Assembly (NCBI GenBank): GCA_943737045.1
Contig: CALSFV010000054.1
Coordinates: 62,001-126,000, forward strand
From: Parapristionchus giblindavisi
Lineage: Eukaryota; Nematoda; Chromadorea; Rhabditida; Diplogasteridae
Length of the DNA: 64,000 nucleotides
Direction: 5' to 3'
Shown here: piece by piece, positions 35,812 through 47,600 of the stretch
How positions within the stretch are numbered: position 1 is the stretch's first letter
How the letters are laid out: each line of letters starts with the position of its first letter
Notes under the pieces: model-generated
Databases searched by the model: none
The model's input: the letters and a program-made list of their open reading frames with translations, nothing else
What the model was told of the DNA's origin: nothing
Translations under genes and position numbers: made by a program

Positions 35812-37249
35812 CAGTATAGGTCAAAAGTCATGGGACACTTTTTCATTATTTTATAACTTTTGATCCAGGAAAGCAATCGAGCTCATCTTTTGAGACAATG
35901 TGCAGAATTTATCAAGGAATAATACCACGATGTGTTGGTGTAATTAAATTAGTTCACTGATGCGTAGTGATGACGCAACCGAAGTACACTTCTTTTGAAA
36001 ATTCCCATTTCTTTAGTGAAAAGCCCTGTTCTTCAGGAACACTGTGAGAGTGGAGACCCCCACTAGGGCTGTACAGTCAAACAATCCGGAATGGCTCCGA
36101 CTCCGATTTCAAGCTGTAGCAGGGTCGCAACTTTGACCCCCAAAATTTATAACTCTGCTTCTAGATGTGCTAACAACCCGTTCTAAGTGTTGAAATGATG
36201 ATAGTGGCGAGTAATGTTTATCCCCACATTACGGTAGTCATGGCTCGCCATTTGCCCTCAAGGCATAAAATAAATTTTTTTGAAGGAGGACTGAATTTGA
36301 GACCCTACCGTTCAGAGGGCGGGTCTTCTAAAAATATGGCTCCTGCGCAAGCAGCTTTGTAATGTATCATATATTTATTTCCCTTATTTTGGTTTAGTTC
36401 CGATTCCTTTCAGACCCGCAGCAAACGCTCTGCTGAGGTCTACTCCGTTGTAGCGAATAAAGATCAAAATACAAAGATCAAAGATCAAAGTTCAGAAATA
36501 GTGCAAAAACTTTTGTGAACATCTCTAACATGCATTGGTACTTTGAAGCTAAGAGATTTCATCAATAGAGGGCCAGGGGCGAGAGCAGTAACAGAGAAAG
36601 CGCAAGAGCGCGCACCGAGTAGACCTCAGCATAAAGTTTGCTGCGGGTCTGAAAGGAATCGGAACTTAACCAAAATAAGGGAAACACATATATGATACAT
36701 CGCAAAGCTACCTGCGGAGGAACCATAATTTTAGAAGACAAGCCCTCTGAACGGTAGGGTCTCAAAATCAGTCCTTCCGAAAAAAATTGATTTTCATGCC
36801 CTGAGGGCGAACGAAGAGCTATGACTACCATAAACTGGGAATAAACATCGCTTACCATTAGCATCATTTTGGCGCTTAGAACGGGTTGTTAGCACATCTA
36901 GAAGCAGAGTTATAAATTTTGGGGGTCAAAGTTGCGACACTTCTACAGCTTGAAATCGGAGTCGGAGCCATTCCGGATTGTTTGAATGTACAGCCCTAGT
37001 GGGGGTCTCCACTCTCACAGTGTTCCTGAAGAACAGGGCTTTTCACTAAAGAAATGGAAATTTTCAAAAAAGTGTACTTCGGTAGCGTCATCACTACGCA
37101 TCAGTGAACTCATTTAATCACACCAACACATCATGGTATTATTCCTTGATAAATTCTGTACATTGTCTCAAAAGATGAGCTTGATTGCTTTCCTGGATCT
37201 AAAGTTATAAAATAATGAAAAAGTGTCCCATGACTTTTGACCTATACTG
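35812..37249. mobile_element. Palindromic TA-flanked element, 1.4 kb, non-coding
   Basis: Begins CAGTATAGGTCAAAAGTCAT, ends with its complement, and sits between TA dinucleotides. The two arms of about 635 bp (35812-36448 and 36620-37249) are close inverted copies; the 170-bp spacer contains AAAGATC runs. The ends and TA duplication suggest mobilisation by a Tc1/mariner transposase, but no transposase is encoded. Confidence 0.88.
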
Positions 37250-37358
37250 TAACTCTCGTATGACAGTCTATCACCACAGTGATTTCTAGTTAGCAAACAA
37301 ATCTCCCTATTGTCTAAAACAGACTTCTCTAGTGAATTGACTCGTCCTAAGACTCTTA

Positions 37359-37709
37359 TGGCTCGTTAAAAAATAGTGGAAAACCGAAATCGGCGACTTT
37401 CCACCCGTTAAAAAAGTACCCGGAAAGTCGAAAATGGAAACACGAAATTTGAATTCGCGCGCGCTCAAAGAGGTGCGGGAATTCAAATTCCGACAGCGAA
37501 TTTTCGCGGATTCCATTTTTAGCAAGAGGGAAGTTGAATTTCCATTTTACTGCTAAAAATCGGTGACGGAAAGTCGGAATTTGAATTCTCGCACCTCTTT
37601 GAGCGCGCGCGAATTCAAATTTCGTGTTTCCATTTTCGACTTTCCGGGGTACTTTTTTAACGGGTGGAAAGTCGCCGATTTCGGTTTTCCACTATTTTTT
37701 AACGAGCCA
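37359..37709. mobile_element. MITE with TGGCTCGTTAAAAAATAGTG ends
   Basis: 351 bp, flanked by TTA on both sides. The arms are nearly perfect inverted repeats and include GCGCGCGC-type and AAAGAGGTGCG blocks. Much better preserved than the copy at 28250. Confidence 0.88.
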
Positions 37710-38700
37710 TTAGAGCTCCTCGATTTGAACCATTGGTTGTGCTTAAGTACTCGGTTGTACTTTACCATTTACTGTGGCTCTGTATTTTGTCTATAGTTTG
37801 GCGCCGGCGATCCCGAGGTCTCACTGTAGTCACTGACGCTCCACTGTCTTCATTCTTTCTTCAGGCCACTCCGTGGTCAAACATTCACTCTTTTGCCGTT
37901 CAATACTTGCGATAAACATATATATCTTTCTCGGCCTTTTGCACAAATGTCATAACTTTGTGTTCAGTGTTGCTATAGGCTCAAAACTTAGCAGAGATAA
38001 TAGTACATGAGTGATACAAAACCAGGCCGAGTGTGAGCTCGATCGGTTGTATTTTGAGAAATTTCGAAAATTTATTTTTATCGTTTTTCGAGGTACAGGA
38101 AGTACCTGCTTATATCAATTTCCATTCTGTTTAACAGCCCGATGTCTTCTATATATAATAGACGATAGTTTACTAGTGCTTCATGAAATTTCGAGTTCTT
38201 CGAGTGACGTTACAATTGGAGAAAGGAGGTCGAAATTGTTAGCATCTGTTTCACAATTTTTTTCGAAATGCTGAAACCTTGCTATGACAATTCTCGTGAA
38301 GACTGAAGATTCGCGCTATACTATAATGGCTATCGATGCTTTTTTTGTCCCACAAAATCATTTTATTTTAAGGTTGTTTTAAAAAATCGTGCCCTAACAA
38401 TTTTCAAATAAACAGGTGTATTTTATACGGTCAAAAACTTGATAGAATTAAATTCAAAAATCGCGCAATTCGATTCAAAAATCTTGTAGTTATATTCCAG
38501 TTCCTAATTACATTCAACTCGACTTACCTGAGAAAAAACAAAGTGATAAATAAACAGAGGATATTCTATTGTATTCTATCTGACCCGTGGCATGAAAGCC
38601 GCATTTTTTTTTGCATTTTTTGCGCATATTAGGAGTTGAGCGGTCGACTCGAAGTAGCGTCTATTAGTATAACGCTGTTAATATCATTTCAACATCCGTC
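37710..38700. other. Intergenic region
   Basis: No supported gene. A 14-base match to the 5' end of U2 snRNA near 37930 is not followed by U2 sequence. The last few hundred bases are presumably the promoter of the small gene downstream. Confidence 0.45.
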
Positions 38701-39728
38701 ATGAACCACGGTGGATCGTCAACTTCGGTTAGTATATTTTATAGTCTGTTCCTAAATACTCTCCAAAAAGCATTCCTATATTATGTTCAAAAGCATGAGA
38801 ATATCGAACAAAGTGTCAACTGTGTCAGTAATTTGAATAATATTCTTTTAGATGAATTCAGTCGCAGATTTCGCCAGTTTCCTCATGATGCATGAATCTA
38901 TACGGAATTAAGACGAGGAAAGATTTCGAGTCATTGAGAGAGAATTGTCTCAGAGAGATTCTCCTCAATAAATCCAAACATGTTGTCAGTTTTAAAGTTT
39001 TTTTACTCCCAAGTCAAAAAGAAACTGTTCCTAGACAAATAAAATATGGCATATATATGAGGATTGATTACTCTCTAATAAATCGGAAATAATTATATTT
39101 ATAAATTTAGTTGGCCGAGCTCTACGATTTCGACAGCTTTAATGATATTCCGATGCCTAACAATACAGAGTCGACCGAATCATCTATGCAAAAGTGAGAT
39201 TCAATATGATTTTTATTACGTGATATGCACTTCGACAATGGCCTGTTCATCTCTCACTCTATTTCTCTGTTGTTTGCCTACGATTGAACATGACAGTGAC
39301 CATTGCCATAGGGTATACCGTCTTGTAATATAATTCAGAACGCACTCTTTAATGAATACACTCTCTACATATTGATTTATAATTCTAATATAAAAGAACT
39401 ACTTTGTTACCACAATTTTGTTTGAAAATAAATATGTGGTTATTATTTTTAGTCCAAACGATAACGAGGATGCATTGCGTGAATTCTTCCCAGGTCTATA
39501 CGAGGAATTGACTGAGATTAGAGATAGTATGGAATACGATATACATGAGGTATGCAATAAACTTTGAAAAATAATTTTTTAACAAACTATGAATAGTGAT
39601 CTGAAATAAATGGAATCATGCGACTAAAGAATTGTCTTCTGTTATTGAAACCTTTTTTTCCAAACTTATTAATTTGTAAAATATTACAGATTGATGAGAA
39701 CGACTTCGATACCGAGGCTATGTCGTGA
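38701..39728 (+). CDS. Small acidic protein of unknown function (81 aa)
   Basis: Four exons join in phase: 38701-38727, 39111-39193, 39453-39549, 39690-39728, giving 81 codons plus TGA. The product is acidic (for example DNEDALREFFPGLYEELTEI), lacks cysteine, signal peptide or membrane segment, and is probably largely disordered with one short amphipathic helix. The stretch NPND...REFFPG faintly recalls the PAM2-type NPNAxxFxP motif but has an insertion, so no function is assigned. Exon 1 (27 nt, MNHGGSSTS) is the least certain; exons 2-4 have good splice sites and matching phases. It could be the 3' part of a longer gene. Confidence 0.55.
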
Positions 39729-39981
39729 ATAATTTTTCCTATCCATCATAGTTTTTATTTCATTTTTTTCGCAAGAAATAAAGATATTTCTTTTTTTAAA
39801 CTCTGACAATATTACATGGAAAAAAACGTTTATATTCCGAGAACTGCATTTAAGATTGAAGTGTAATTATACTAGTGGAAGGCTGGAAAAGAGGAAAGCT
39901 ACAAACGGGTTTTCGAGCTTCATCTCTATCTCTAAAGGGGTGTGGGAAGTTCATGGGAAAAAAACTCTCGCACTTTCATCC
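39729..39981. other. Spacer with poly(A) signal and tRNA promoter-side sequence
   Basis: AATAAAG near 39777 is the probable poly(A) signal of the small gene. The rest leads into the tRNA cluster. Confidence 0.4.
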
Positions 39982-40053
39982 GCGTTCGTGGTGTAATGGT
40001 CAGCATGGATGCCTTCCAAGCATTCGACGGGGGTTCGATTCCCCCCGAACGCA
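39982..40053 (+). tRNA. tRNA-Gly (anticodon TCC)
   Basis: 72 nt. The acceptor stem GCGTTCG pairs with CGAACGC and the discriminator is A. The anticodon loop is CTTCCAA between GATGC and GCATT. A box TGGTGTAATGG and B box GGTTCGATTCC are intact, and T residues follow. First unit of a 147-bp tandem repeat. Confidence 0.97.
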
Positions 40054-40128
40054 TTGATCTTTTGTAGAATTTAATATGAATCATGAGATTACGATATAAA
40101 TGCTTCATCTTTGATACATATATCAACC

Positions 40129-40200
40129 GCGTTCGTGGTGTAATGGTCAGCATGGATGCCTTCCAAGCATTCGACGGGGGTTCGATTCCCCCCGAACGCA
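40129..40200 (+). tRNA. tRNA-Gly (anticodon TCC), second copy
   Basis: Identical to the first gene and 147 bp downstream; the spacers are also alike, so the whole unit was duplicated. Confidence 0.97.
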
Positions 40201-40275
40201 TTAATCTTTTGTTGAATTTAATATGAATCATGAGATTACGATATATATGCTTCATCTTTGATAGATATATCAACC

Positions 40276-40346
40276 GCGTTCGTGGTGTAATGGTCAGCAT
40301 GGATGCCCCCAAGCATTCGACGCGGGTTCGATTCTCCCCGAACGCA
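40276..40346 (+). pseudogene. Damaged tRNA-Gly copy
   Basis: Third 147-bp unit. The anticodon arm reads GATGCCCCCAAGCATT, so the loop has lost a base and no longer carries TCC. The T stem has a mismatch (GCGGG against CTCCC). Probably non-functional. Confidence 0.85.
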
Positions 40347-40720
40347 TTCATATTTTGCTGAATGTGTCCTATGTCTGATCGAAGTTAGATTAGTTTTTTT
40401 GTTACAATTATGATTTTGTGTGATGATTGGTCACGACCAATTTGTGATTATTCTGTTTATGAAATCACTCATCTTGTTAGTTTTGTTTGTTTTTTTATGT
40501 TTGGTATAAGAGTTGGATTGATTGTTTCTGTTTGAATCAAAAGACGAAAACGGATGAAGAAAGTGAAATCGCGCGGGACATACAAGAAGTTGATGACCTC
40601 TTTATCATTTCACGTCTTCTTTCTCTCTCCTTCTCCCTTTTCTCACTCTCCCTTATGTATCTCTCCCTCTATCTCTCTAACACTCTCCCGCGATTCCTTT
40701 TCACCAGCCAATCTTCCTCC
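40347..40720. promoter_or_regulatory. Upstream region of the fucosyltransferase gene
   Basis: Non-coding, with a pyrimidine-rich CTCTCTCC tract at 40616-40690 just before the start codon. No defined promoter element can be named. Confidence 0.4.
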
Positions 40721-43700
40721 ATGGCTGCACGCTTAGGTCAGTCCCATATTATACATTTCCCTAATATTTCTTCTTCTCACATACTTCGATTAGTCTGTTT
40801 TCATATATGTTTCACGACCTTTTTTATATAGATATGTTCCGAAAATTAAACGCTAATATTTCTTTCTCCACTTCTTCAAGACAATAAACTTATAATTATT
40901 TTCCATTTAAACCATAGATCTCTCAACAATCTCTCTATATAACTCCAGGATTACTAGTTGATAACCTTGTCTAAAATACATAAAACTATCAATACATCAA
41001 TCTTGGCAGTATTCCGCAACATTCTCTACACATGTGTTTTGCTGTCATCGTTTACATTGTTCTTACTATATATGAGTATGAGTCATCGAGAAGAGGCGAG
41101 AAGATCGATTCGATATGAAGATGAAATGGAGAGGAGGTAGGACGTTCCTACATATAACGATTAATGAGAGTTCTGTAAACGTTTCCCAGATAGCACATTA
41201 TAGAATCGTTACTTAATATTATCGCCGTTGAACAGTTTTCTTCTCTTTTCAGTTAATATAATAATGGCTTAATATAATAATGCCGTTCAAGATTTGACAT
41301 AATGAAATCATTATCCGTCTACTTTCAGGCAAATCAATAGACCCATCTACTCGAAAACACGAGTCTTCCCACAAAGTGGTATGGTTATATTCTGGTTTTT
41401 TAAGCTTACAATTAATTTAATTTAATTTATTATATATTGCATAAATGTGAAAACAAGTGATAAATAAATAGTGTGAATTATGTTGAGGCGAGGGACAATT
41501 AACAAACTTGCATTTATGAGTAGTAGATAAAATTTACATGTTGAAACATGGCAAGCTTCATACAGTACTACATTATTGAAAATAATTATATTTGAGAAAA
41601 TCATTAATTATAGATGGAGACCCACGAGTTTTTTCGTAATAAGACTGTTCGGATAGAATGATAGAGATTCATCGCACGAATCGAAAGACATATCTGATAT
41701 TGATTCTCGATATGTTTAAAGCTCACTATGCGCATTGAAAGTACAACTTTCAAGGCATGTAGAGAGTGCCCATCCAATTTGCATACTTGACTCTCTCATT
41801 TTCTCATTGTCCCTTACGCCAATTACCATATAATATAAACAATAGCCAGCATGCTTATCGTGGCGGGAGTCAGTCATGCCAACTCATGGGTCCCCTTCTT
41901 TAAAGAAATAAAATTGAAGGTGGTGATGTTCGATTCGATCAACCATGGATGATCGCTCCTAAGAATATAATCAACGATAGTATGTACTTTATCGAGGCGA
42001 AAGATCGCAGATTCATTGTCGGTGATTTCTCCTACAGCAATGGTGAGAATTTTGTATAAACGGTTAATAAAAAAAAGATCGATATCTTAAAGGCCTAGGC
42101 AATCTGATGTTTCAATATGCTTCTCTGCGTGCTCTTGCACGTAAAAACAAAGCGAGACTCGTGCTTCCGGAAAAATGTCTACTCAGAAGGTAGCGATTCA
42201 ATTCGATGATTCTTAAAAATCAAAAAAATTAAGGGCGTTTGATCTCGACGCGATCTTCGTCACAGAAGATACGGTAATTCAGTTGATGATCGATTACACG
42301 GAGAATGCTGTAGATGTGAAGGTATCGTTACAACTTTTCTTTTTGGTCCTCAATACGACCGGGATATTTGAATGTGATTTTTTCGCAATTAATATTTCGT
42401 GCTTCAATGCAGGACTGTTGTCGGTACCAGAAATTGAACGATCTATTCGTGAAGGAAAATGTCGTCATAGTTAGCGGCTACTTGCAGTAAGTTCACTTCT
42501 AGATGCACCTTAAATTTTTTTTTCGTATTTTTGTAAATCCCATGAAGGAGAAAGTCGTGTAGAACGAGTTGTTCATAATTGTTGTGCTTCATGCATGCAA
42601 TTCTCTTATAATAATATTATTCAATGACTCCATATTACTCTTCAGATCTCCAAAATACTTTGATGAACCCGAAGACTTCCATCTCATTCGAGCTCAATTC
42701 ATGTTTCTCAATGAAATTCAGAAACAAGTTAGCATTTTGAATTCTGCACGTTGTACTTTGTAGTTTGATCATTCAGGCTGCTCAAATAATGAGCAATTAC
42801 ATCTCCAAAAGAATTCTTTCAATTGCCAAACCTCTCACCGATGATGGTGATAGAACTCATTGATTATCGAGGACTGTAAGCATATCTCAGAGTATATTGA
42901 CTTGATCCCGGTATTTTCATAGTTTGATCTTTGATCTTTTAGCTCAGTCCGAGACATTTTGGGTAGGGGTACATATTCGACACGGCATGGATATCACAAT
43001 GCATTCACGGTTTGTTTTCTGGCGTATTAACTGTTTTGGCGTTGAACAATTGATCTTTGATCTCTAATCTCATTCAGAAATCTCGAGTACGGCCATGTTG
43101 CTCCTCCGCTCGAATACTTCACCAATGCCATGGCAGAAATGCGTAAACGGCATGACAATGTATTAATTAAAATAAATCAATATTCTATATAATTCAAACA
43201 ATATTAATCAATAGATCGGTAGATCATTACAGGTTGCCTTTCTCGTATGTTCCGATGATATCGATTGGGCGGTAAGGAATATCAAACCTCAACAGGAAGG
43301 TAACTTTCATATTTATTCAAACAGAACTACCGTGCGTAGATTGATTTTCGTAATACAAAGTTGTAAGAAGCCTTTATATTAACTCAATTTGGCTTTTTGT
43401 CTATAAGAAAGTAATTTAAAGGAACCGTTGATTAGGGTTTGCCTAATTGAAAATAATTGAAAAATATTATTTTGGGTATTATAAGATATTAGATATCGAA
43501 CATTAACTGAATATTCATAATTATTGATTACAGGCGAGATATTTTTCTGTCAGAGGAATTCGCCTCGAGAGATCGATCTCGCATTGCTGGCCAAAACTGA
43601 CGGTGAGATTCTTATCATTTGCCATATCCATAGGCTTCTACGCCATCGAAAACCTATATTATTTTACTTTCAACATTAAGATTGAATGTGTGCAGGTCTA

Positions 43701-44062
43701 ATCATCTCACCGGGCACGTATTCGTGGTGGGCTGCATGGTTATCGAGATCTATCGAGGTATGTATCCATACATGGTAGTACCTTTAAAGAAACACTCTAA
43801 ACCCTGTTAGTATCATCTTTTCAAACATTGTACATAGATCTATGGGAAAGTGCGGAAAACGTGTAAAGTTTTGGATTTTTTTGGGTTTTTTTCAGTTTTG
43901 GAAACCTTCACTTCAAAATTATATGAGATTGGTTTCTTAACCATAAACTATATCTACTGTCAGGTATTCTACTATTTTGGATGGCCTCGTGAAGGATCCC
44001 CATTGGATCGACAAATGAACAGAAGTGAATACTATTCAAAAGAATGGATGCCTTTTCAGTGA
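40721..44062 (+). CDS. Alpha-1,2-fucosyltransferase-like enzyme, GT11 family
   Basis: Fifteen exons give 390 codons plus stop: 40721-40736, 41010-41136, 41329-41378, 41920-42042, 42093-42189, 42234-42321, 42413-42486, 42646-42727, 42777-42846, 42943-43009, 43078-43159, 43233-43299, 43534-43602, 43696-43757, 43964-44062. A type II membrane protein: short cytosolic tail, then one hydrophobic segment at about residues 6-27 (TCVLLSSFTLFLLYMSM). The lumenal catalytic domain shows GT11 landmarks: GLGNLMFQYASLRALA (106-121), the donor-binding motif HIRHGMD (253-259; usually HxRRGD), VAFLVCSDD, and SPGTYSWWAAWL (343-354). By family it transfers fucose from GDP-fucose to galactose on glycans in the Golgi. 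HIRHG replaces the canonical HVRRG, a variation compatible with nematode-specific GT11 enzymes. The kinase gene starts 631 bp downstream on the same strand. Confidence 0.93.
41611..41904. mobile_element. MITE family with TTTAAA..GGAGACCC ends, copy 2
   Basis: Lies in the third intron of the fucosyltransferase, ending only 15 bp before the next acceptor. Related to 17461-17760 over its whole length. Confidence 0.75.
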
Positions 44063-44692
44063 ATTTTTGTTTCCGTTTCTGTATATTATAATGTTATTCA
44101 AGACTGATCTAGTGTACTAGAAATCAACGTGTGTGCAGTATTTGTTGTCTTCTTTTTAAGCTTTCACTGTGAATCGTGTCAAATAAATTATTTAAGAATT
44201 TATTTTTCTTAGATGCATTACTCGATAATAAGATGACAGCAATTAACTATGAGATGTATAACATCCACGGAATGGTGGGCAGACAGATTAATGTTATGAA
44301 TTTTATATTTAATATAAATTGTATAATTCTGATGTATGATTCGAATTCATTCTGACATGACAAGAGTGAAACTAGATAAGTTGGTGACAAAACGATGAAT
44401 GAAATGAAGACAATGAAGGCAAGAATGCAATTTGATCGACATGATTTTAAAAATATTATATCATTAAAGTATGCCATTTGTCACTTTGATAGATTCTTCT
44501 GAAGGTGCGAAAGATGGAGTTGAGTCCCTAATCAAAATTTCTTCATTTCACACACTATTTCTCTGTTCTATTACCGCTAGAAAGTATTGCTTTGTGAAGG
44601 AATAGGTGAGAATGATTCTCACTAATCTTCGGAAAGATTAAGATAAGAAGAAGAAGCACCTTTCCATCCATACAGTTCACAGTGGGAAGTCA
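44063..44692. promoter_or_regulatory. Spacer between fucosyltransferase and receptor kinase
   Basis: Contains AATAAA (44183) for the upstream gene. A small hairpin-type remnant (44540-44640) is related to the TTAAAGGGAG elements. The kinase promoter must be here. Confidence 0.45.
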
Positions 44693-47600
44693 ATGACGAA
44701 TTTTCTACATTTCTGGATTTTTTCAATGACGATTGTTCTAATGACAGGTTTGCTTACACTATCAAATAAGACGCTTGGATACAATCTTTTCACATATCAT
44801 TTTTTGGCCAATAAAAAAACAAAATAATGTCGATTATCTAATTTGAGCGAAAGAAAATTATTTTTGAATTACCGCAAAAACTGTACCCCCTCAAGCTACG
44901 AAAGAGCAAATATGTAGTCAAACATTTTATTCTCTCATGACGAAGTGGCGAACAGTCCTGTCTTGCAAATGTGACCACCCCGGTTCGATTTTTGCTACGT
45001 CTGAGTGACACATAAACATTAGAGACATGACTTATCATTTTATATTATATTATAACATGTTTTTAGGGCAACAACCCGTAAAGTATTGTGCGGATGACGA
45101 CTTTATCCAATCTGGCGACCGATGTTACAAATGGTTTGCCGAATTCGAACCATCGAAGTAGGATGGTTATAAGTCTTTAACATTCTCAAAGGTGGATTCC
45201 CACAAATATTTTCCAGAATAAACTGTGAAGGTAGAAAGTTAACAAAATTTATTCTACATACCGTACAATATTTATTTATTTTCTGCTGGTTCTGCATATT
45301 CATCGCAAGAATCATGAAAGAATCATCATTGAAGTTCAGGCTAACAAGGGAACTGTCTCAACTTAATGTGGCCATATGGCATGGGAATAATTTACCTGAA
45401 TCAGTTTTCGATGCTGATTACGAATCCGTTTTCAAACGTTGCCCAATCGAGCTGAGATTCGAGAAAATTGATATTAAAATTCGCTAGTTTAATCGGAAAT
45501 TCGTGAGACTTCCTTTATAAACCGTACCAATGCGTTCATAAACTCATCCATCAATTATACAAACACCTCCTGCTGTAATTTAGTAGATATTGTAAGCAAG
45601 TTGTGAATTTTCGAATCAAATAGTCGAATTTCAAGATCGATTTTCTCGAATCTCAGCTCGATTGGGCAATGTTTGATAACGGATTCGTAATCAGCATCGA
45701 AAACTGATTCAGGTAAATTATTCCCATGTCATATGGCCTCATTAAGTTGAGACAGTTCCCTTGTAAGGTTCAGGCTAAGCAACTCCTTCTTTATCATTCG
45801 TGATTTTTTCAAGCTATACATACGTTGAAAGCTTGCATGAATATTGGCGGGTCTCCATCTTTAATCTTCAATCCACCTGAATAAAAAATAGAATACTGTA
45901 ATCCCATTCACAATTTATCCACTGTCTCGTTGCGTGTTTGTCACGTGGATAAAACATATAATTGCGAAATTGCTGTTTAGGGGAACATGGTCGTCACAAG
46001 AGGGAGCTTGCATCGCCACATGGGGAGCTCATCTTGCGAGCTTCATTAGTATAAGTGTGAGTTTAAATTTAAAAAAAAACAGGCAATGCTGCTTTTGTTT
46101 GAAATTAAGTCTAGCCCTAGTCAATTGTCAGAATTTTTCACATGCGATTTTGCACGGAAAAGAATCTATTCAAAATGTCTGATTATATGACAGCCTGATT
46201 ATTCTACAGTATTCGGTGTACATATGTACGTCATTTTTCTTACATTTTTGTTATTTTTTTGTAACTAGGATAAGAGAGAGCACTAATTTTGAGACTTCCT
46301 ATGTTGAGCGGTCGTTCAAACTTTCAAAATGAAGAGAAGACTATGAAATATAATATATTTTTATTTTCAGAAATATATTCGTCACTTCGATTTCGTTTAT
46401 TGATTCCAGGAAATACACAATCTTGTCATCCTGGATGAAACACTATCGCCCGATGAACAAGAATTCTTTATCGGACTGCGATGCAATAGAAATACTGGTT
46501 TGATAAGTTATTATGAGAGCATGTCTGAGAGAATTGACATTCGGACCATATTTTTGATATACAACTAAAGAATTACGATCGCTCCCGACATCTTCCTATG
46601 TGACGTAAGAGAAAAATGCTGATGTTGCATCGGTCGCATCTCTTTCACTGAATCCCTTTATCGCACCCTCCATTCTCTACCGTTTCGGTTTATCTACCCA
46701 ACAACTAAGAGTTTTGAAGCCCATTATATTAAATAAAAAAATATTACTTTTTATTTTTTTGACGTTTTGGTTTGAAATATATTTAACGAATTTTACTCTT
46801 ATTACTTCTTGTCTTTGAATTACTAATGACGTTCAATTGATTCAGTTGAATCCTTTCCCATTGCACTGCCTCCGGCATGGGAATGGTCGGACGGTCGAGC
46901 TTATGATCCTCATTTAGCTCTATTCGAGGATGAAAATATTAGTGGGTGAACGTTCGAAGATAATTTTGTTAAATTACATACATGTCTAAATGCACATTCC
47001 TTAAAAATTTTTCCTAATCCAATAAATTTGTGCTATACCATACATATAATATCTACTTGCATAACTCCAATTTTTGATATTTAAATGGAACGCCTTTTCC
47101 AGACAAACAAGATTGCTCCAACATAAGCGACGAATATTCGTTTGCTTTCGGCGAAAACGGATTTTGGATTAAAACGGCAAGGTATTGTATATTGAGTTGT
47201 TCAATGTTTAAATACCTCCAATTAGTGAGTTAACTGCCTGAAGGCATCTTTATGTAATACGTTGTGACTATTTTGGAGATAAATGTCACGTGGAAAGATA
47301 CGACTATTCAAAAATAACATCAATTAAATTTATTTCAGCAATCTGGCCTTTCCCAATGGAGTTTGTGCTATGGATGCGTGAGTTATCTAAATTCGATTCT
47401 CACTCGAACCGATATATCGATTTATATCGGTTCAAGTTATGATTATTTGGATTAAAAATATTTGCAAATTCGAGAATGCTTTTGAGAGAAGAGAGAGTAT
47501 GTACATATATTAGAAGACGAGATAGTGATGATTAGAGAGATCGATAGATAACTGACTATTCGAATGTGCAGAAATCATAGTTGTGATGTTTCAGAGTGCC

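Noticed and set aside
37925..37945. U2 snRNA gene
   Set aside because: Only about 14 bases resemble the U2 5' end; the Sm site and branch-recognition region do not follow.
44940..45005. tRNA in the first kinase intron
   Set aside because: A B-box-like GGTTCGATTTTTG and a TGC-like loop occur, but acceptor and D arms do not pair.
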